DNA of 5,087 nucleotides from an uncultured bacterium (GTDB taxonomy: Bacteria > Bacteroidota > Bacteroidia > CAILMK01). The stretch lies in the NCBI GenBank assembly GCA_903835275.1, contig CAILMK010000380.1:1-5087 (forward strand). Direction: 5' to 3'. A program made the position numbers and the translations under genes. Of the stretch, positions 5,087 to 5,087 are shown in pieces (the first letter of the stretch is position 1; each line of letters starts with the position of its first letter). The notes under the pieces were generated by a model, which was not told where the DNA came from, did no database searches, and was given only the letters and a program-made list of their open reading frames with translations.

Positions 5087-5087
5087 C

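Overview
The window looks like Bacteroidota chromosome, most likely a Chitinophaga/Sphingobacteria-type genome. The evidence is AT-rich DNA, no Shine-Dalgarno sequences ahead of starts, and several promoters of the Bacteroidota type (-7 element TAnnTTTG, one with a TTG at the ideal 19-bp distance). Species cannot be named from this sequence. All four loci lie on the minus strand; at the right edge a plus-strand promoter points to a divergent gene outside the window.

Left to right: (1) positions 1-128 hold the N-terminus of a gene that resembles Bacteroidota proline dehydrogenase, with its promoter at 148-155 and a hairpin at 217-246 that could terminate the next gene. (2) Positions 267-3686 are filled by a very long, strongly repetitive exported protein. 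It appears as two open frames (512 and 622 codons), but they share one reading frame and are separated only by an amber codon at 2148-2150. Repeat spacing across the amber is exactly one module (76 codons), and the amber sits where other modules have Tyr or Phe. I read this as one gene of about 1,139 codons interrupted once. (3) Positions 3778-4335 encode a small protein with a lipoprotein-like N-terminus and three membrane segments. (4) Positions 4523-4828 encode a small MNT-like nucleotidyltransferase-fold protein with an altered active site.

The repeat protein is the main point of interest. It has a signal peptide, then 11 modules of 55-76 residues built from short aromatic strands centred on 'FPL' or 'TPLFW', joined by polar turns. 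It ends in Phe. I do not recognise a characterised family. A large beta-rich envelope or outer-membrane protein is the best inference. Nothing here proves that the four genes work together: the repeat gene has its own promoter in the 91-bp gap below the 185-aa gene, and the others are separately spaced.

Intergenic stretches carry short repeats: a 9-bp triple repeat (4491-4517), a hairpin-rich noncoding block (4922-5018) and a 7-bp tandem repeat with flanking inverted repeats (5022-5068) next to the right-edge promoter. No tRNA, rRNA, CRISPR array or transposase was seen.
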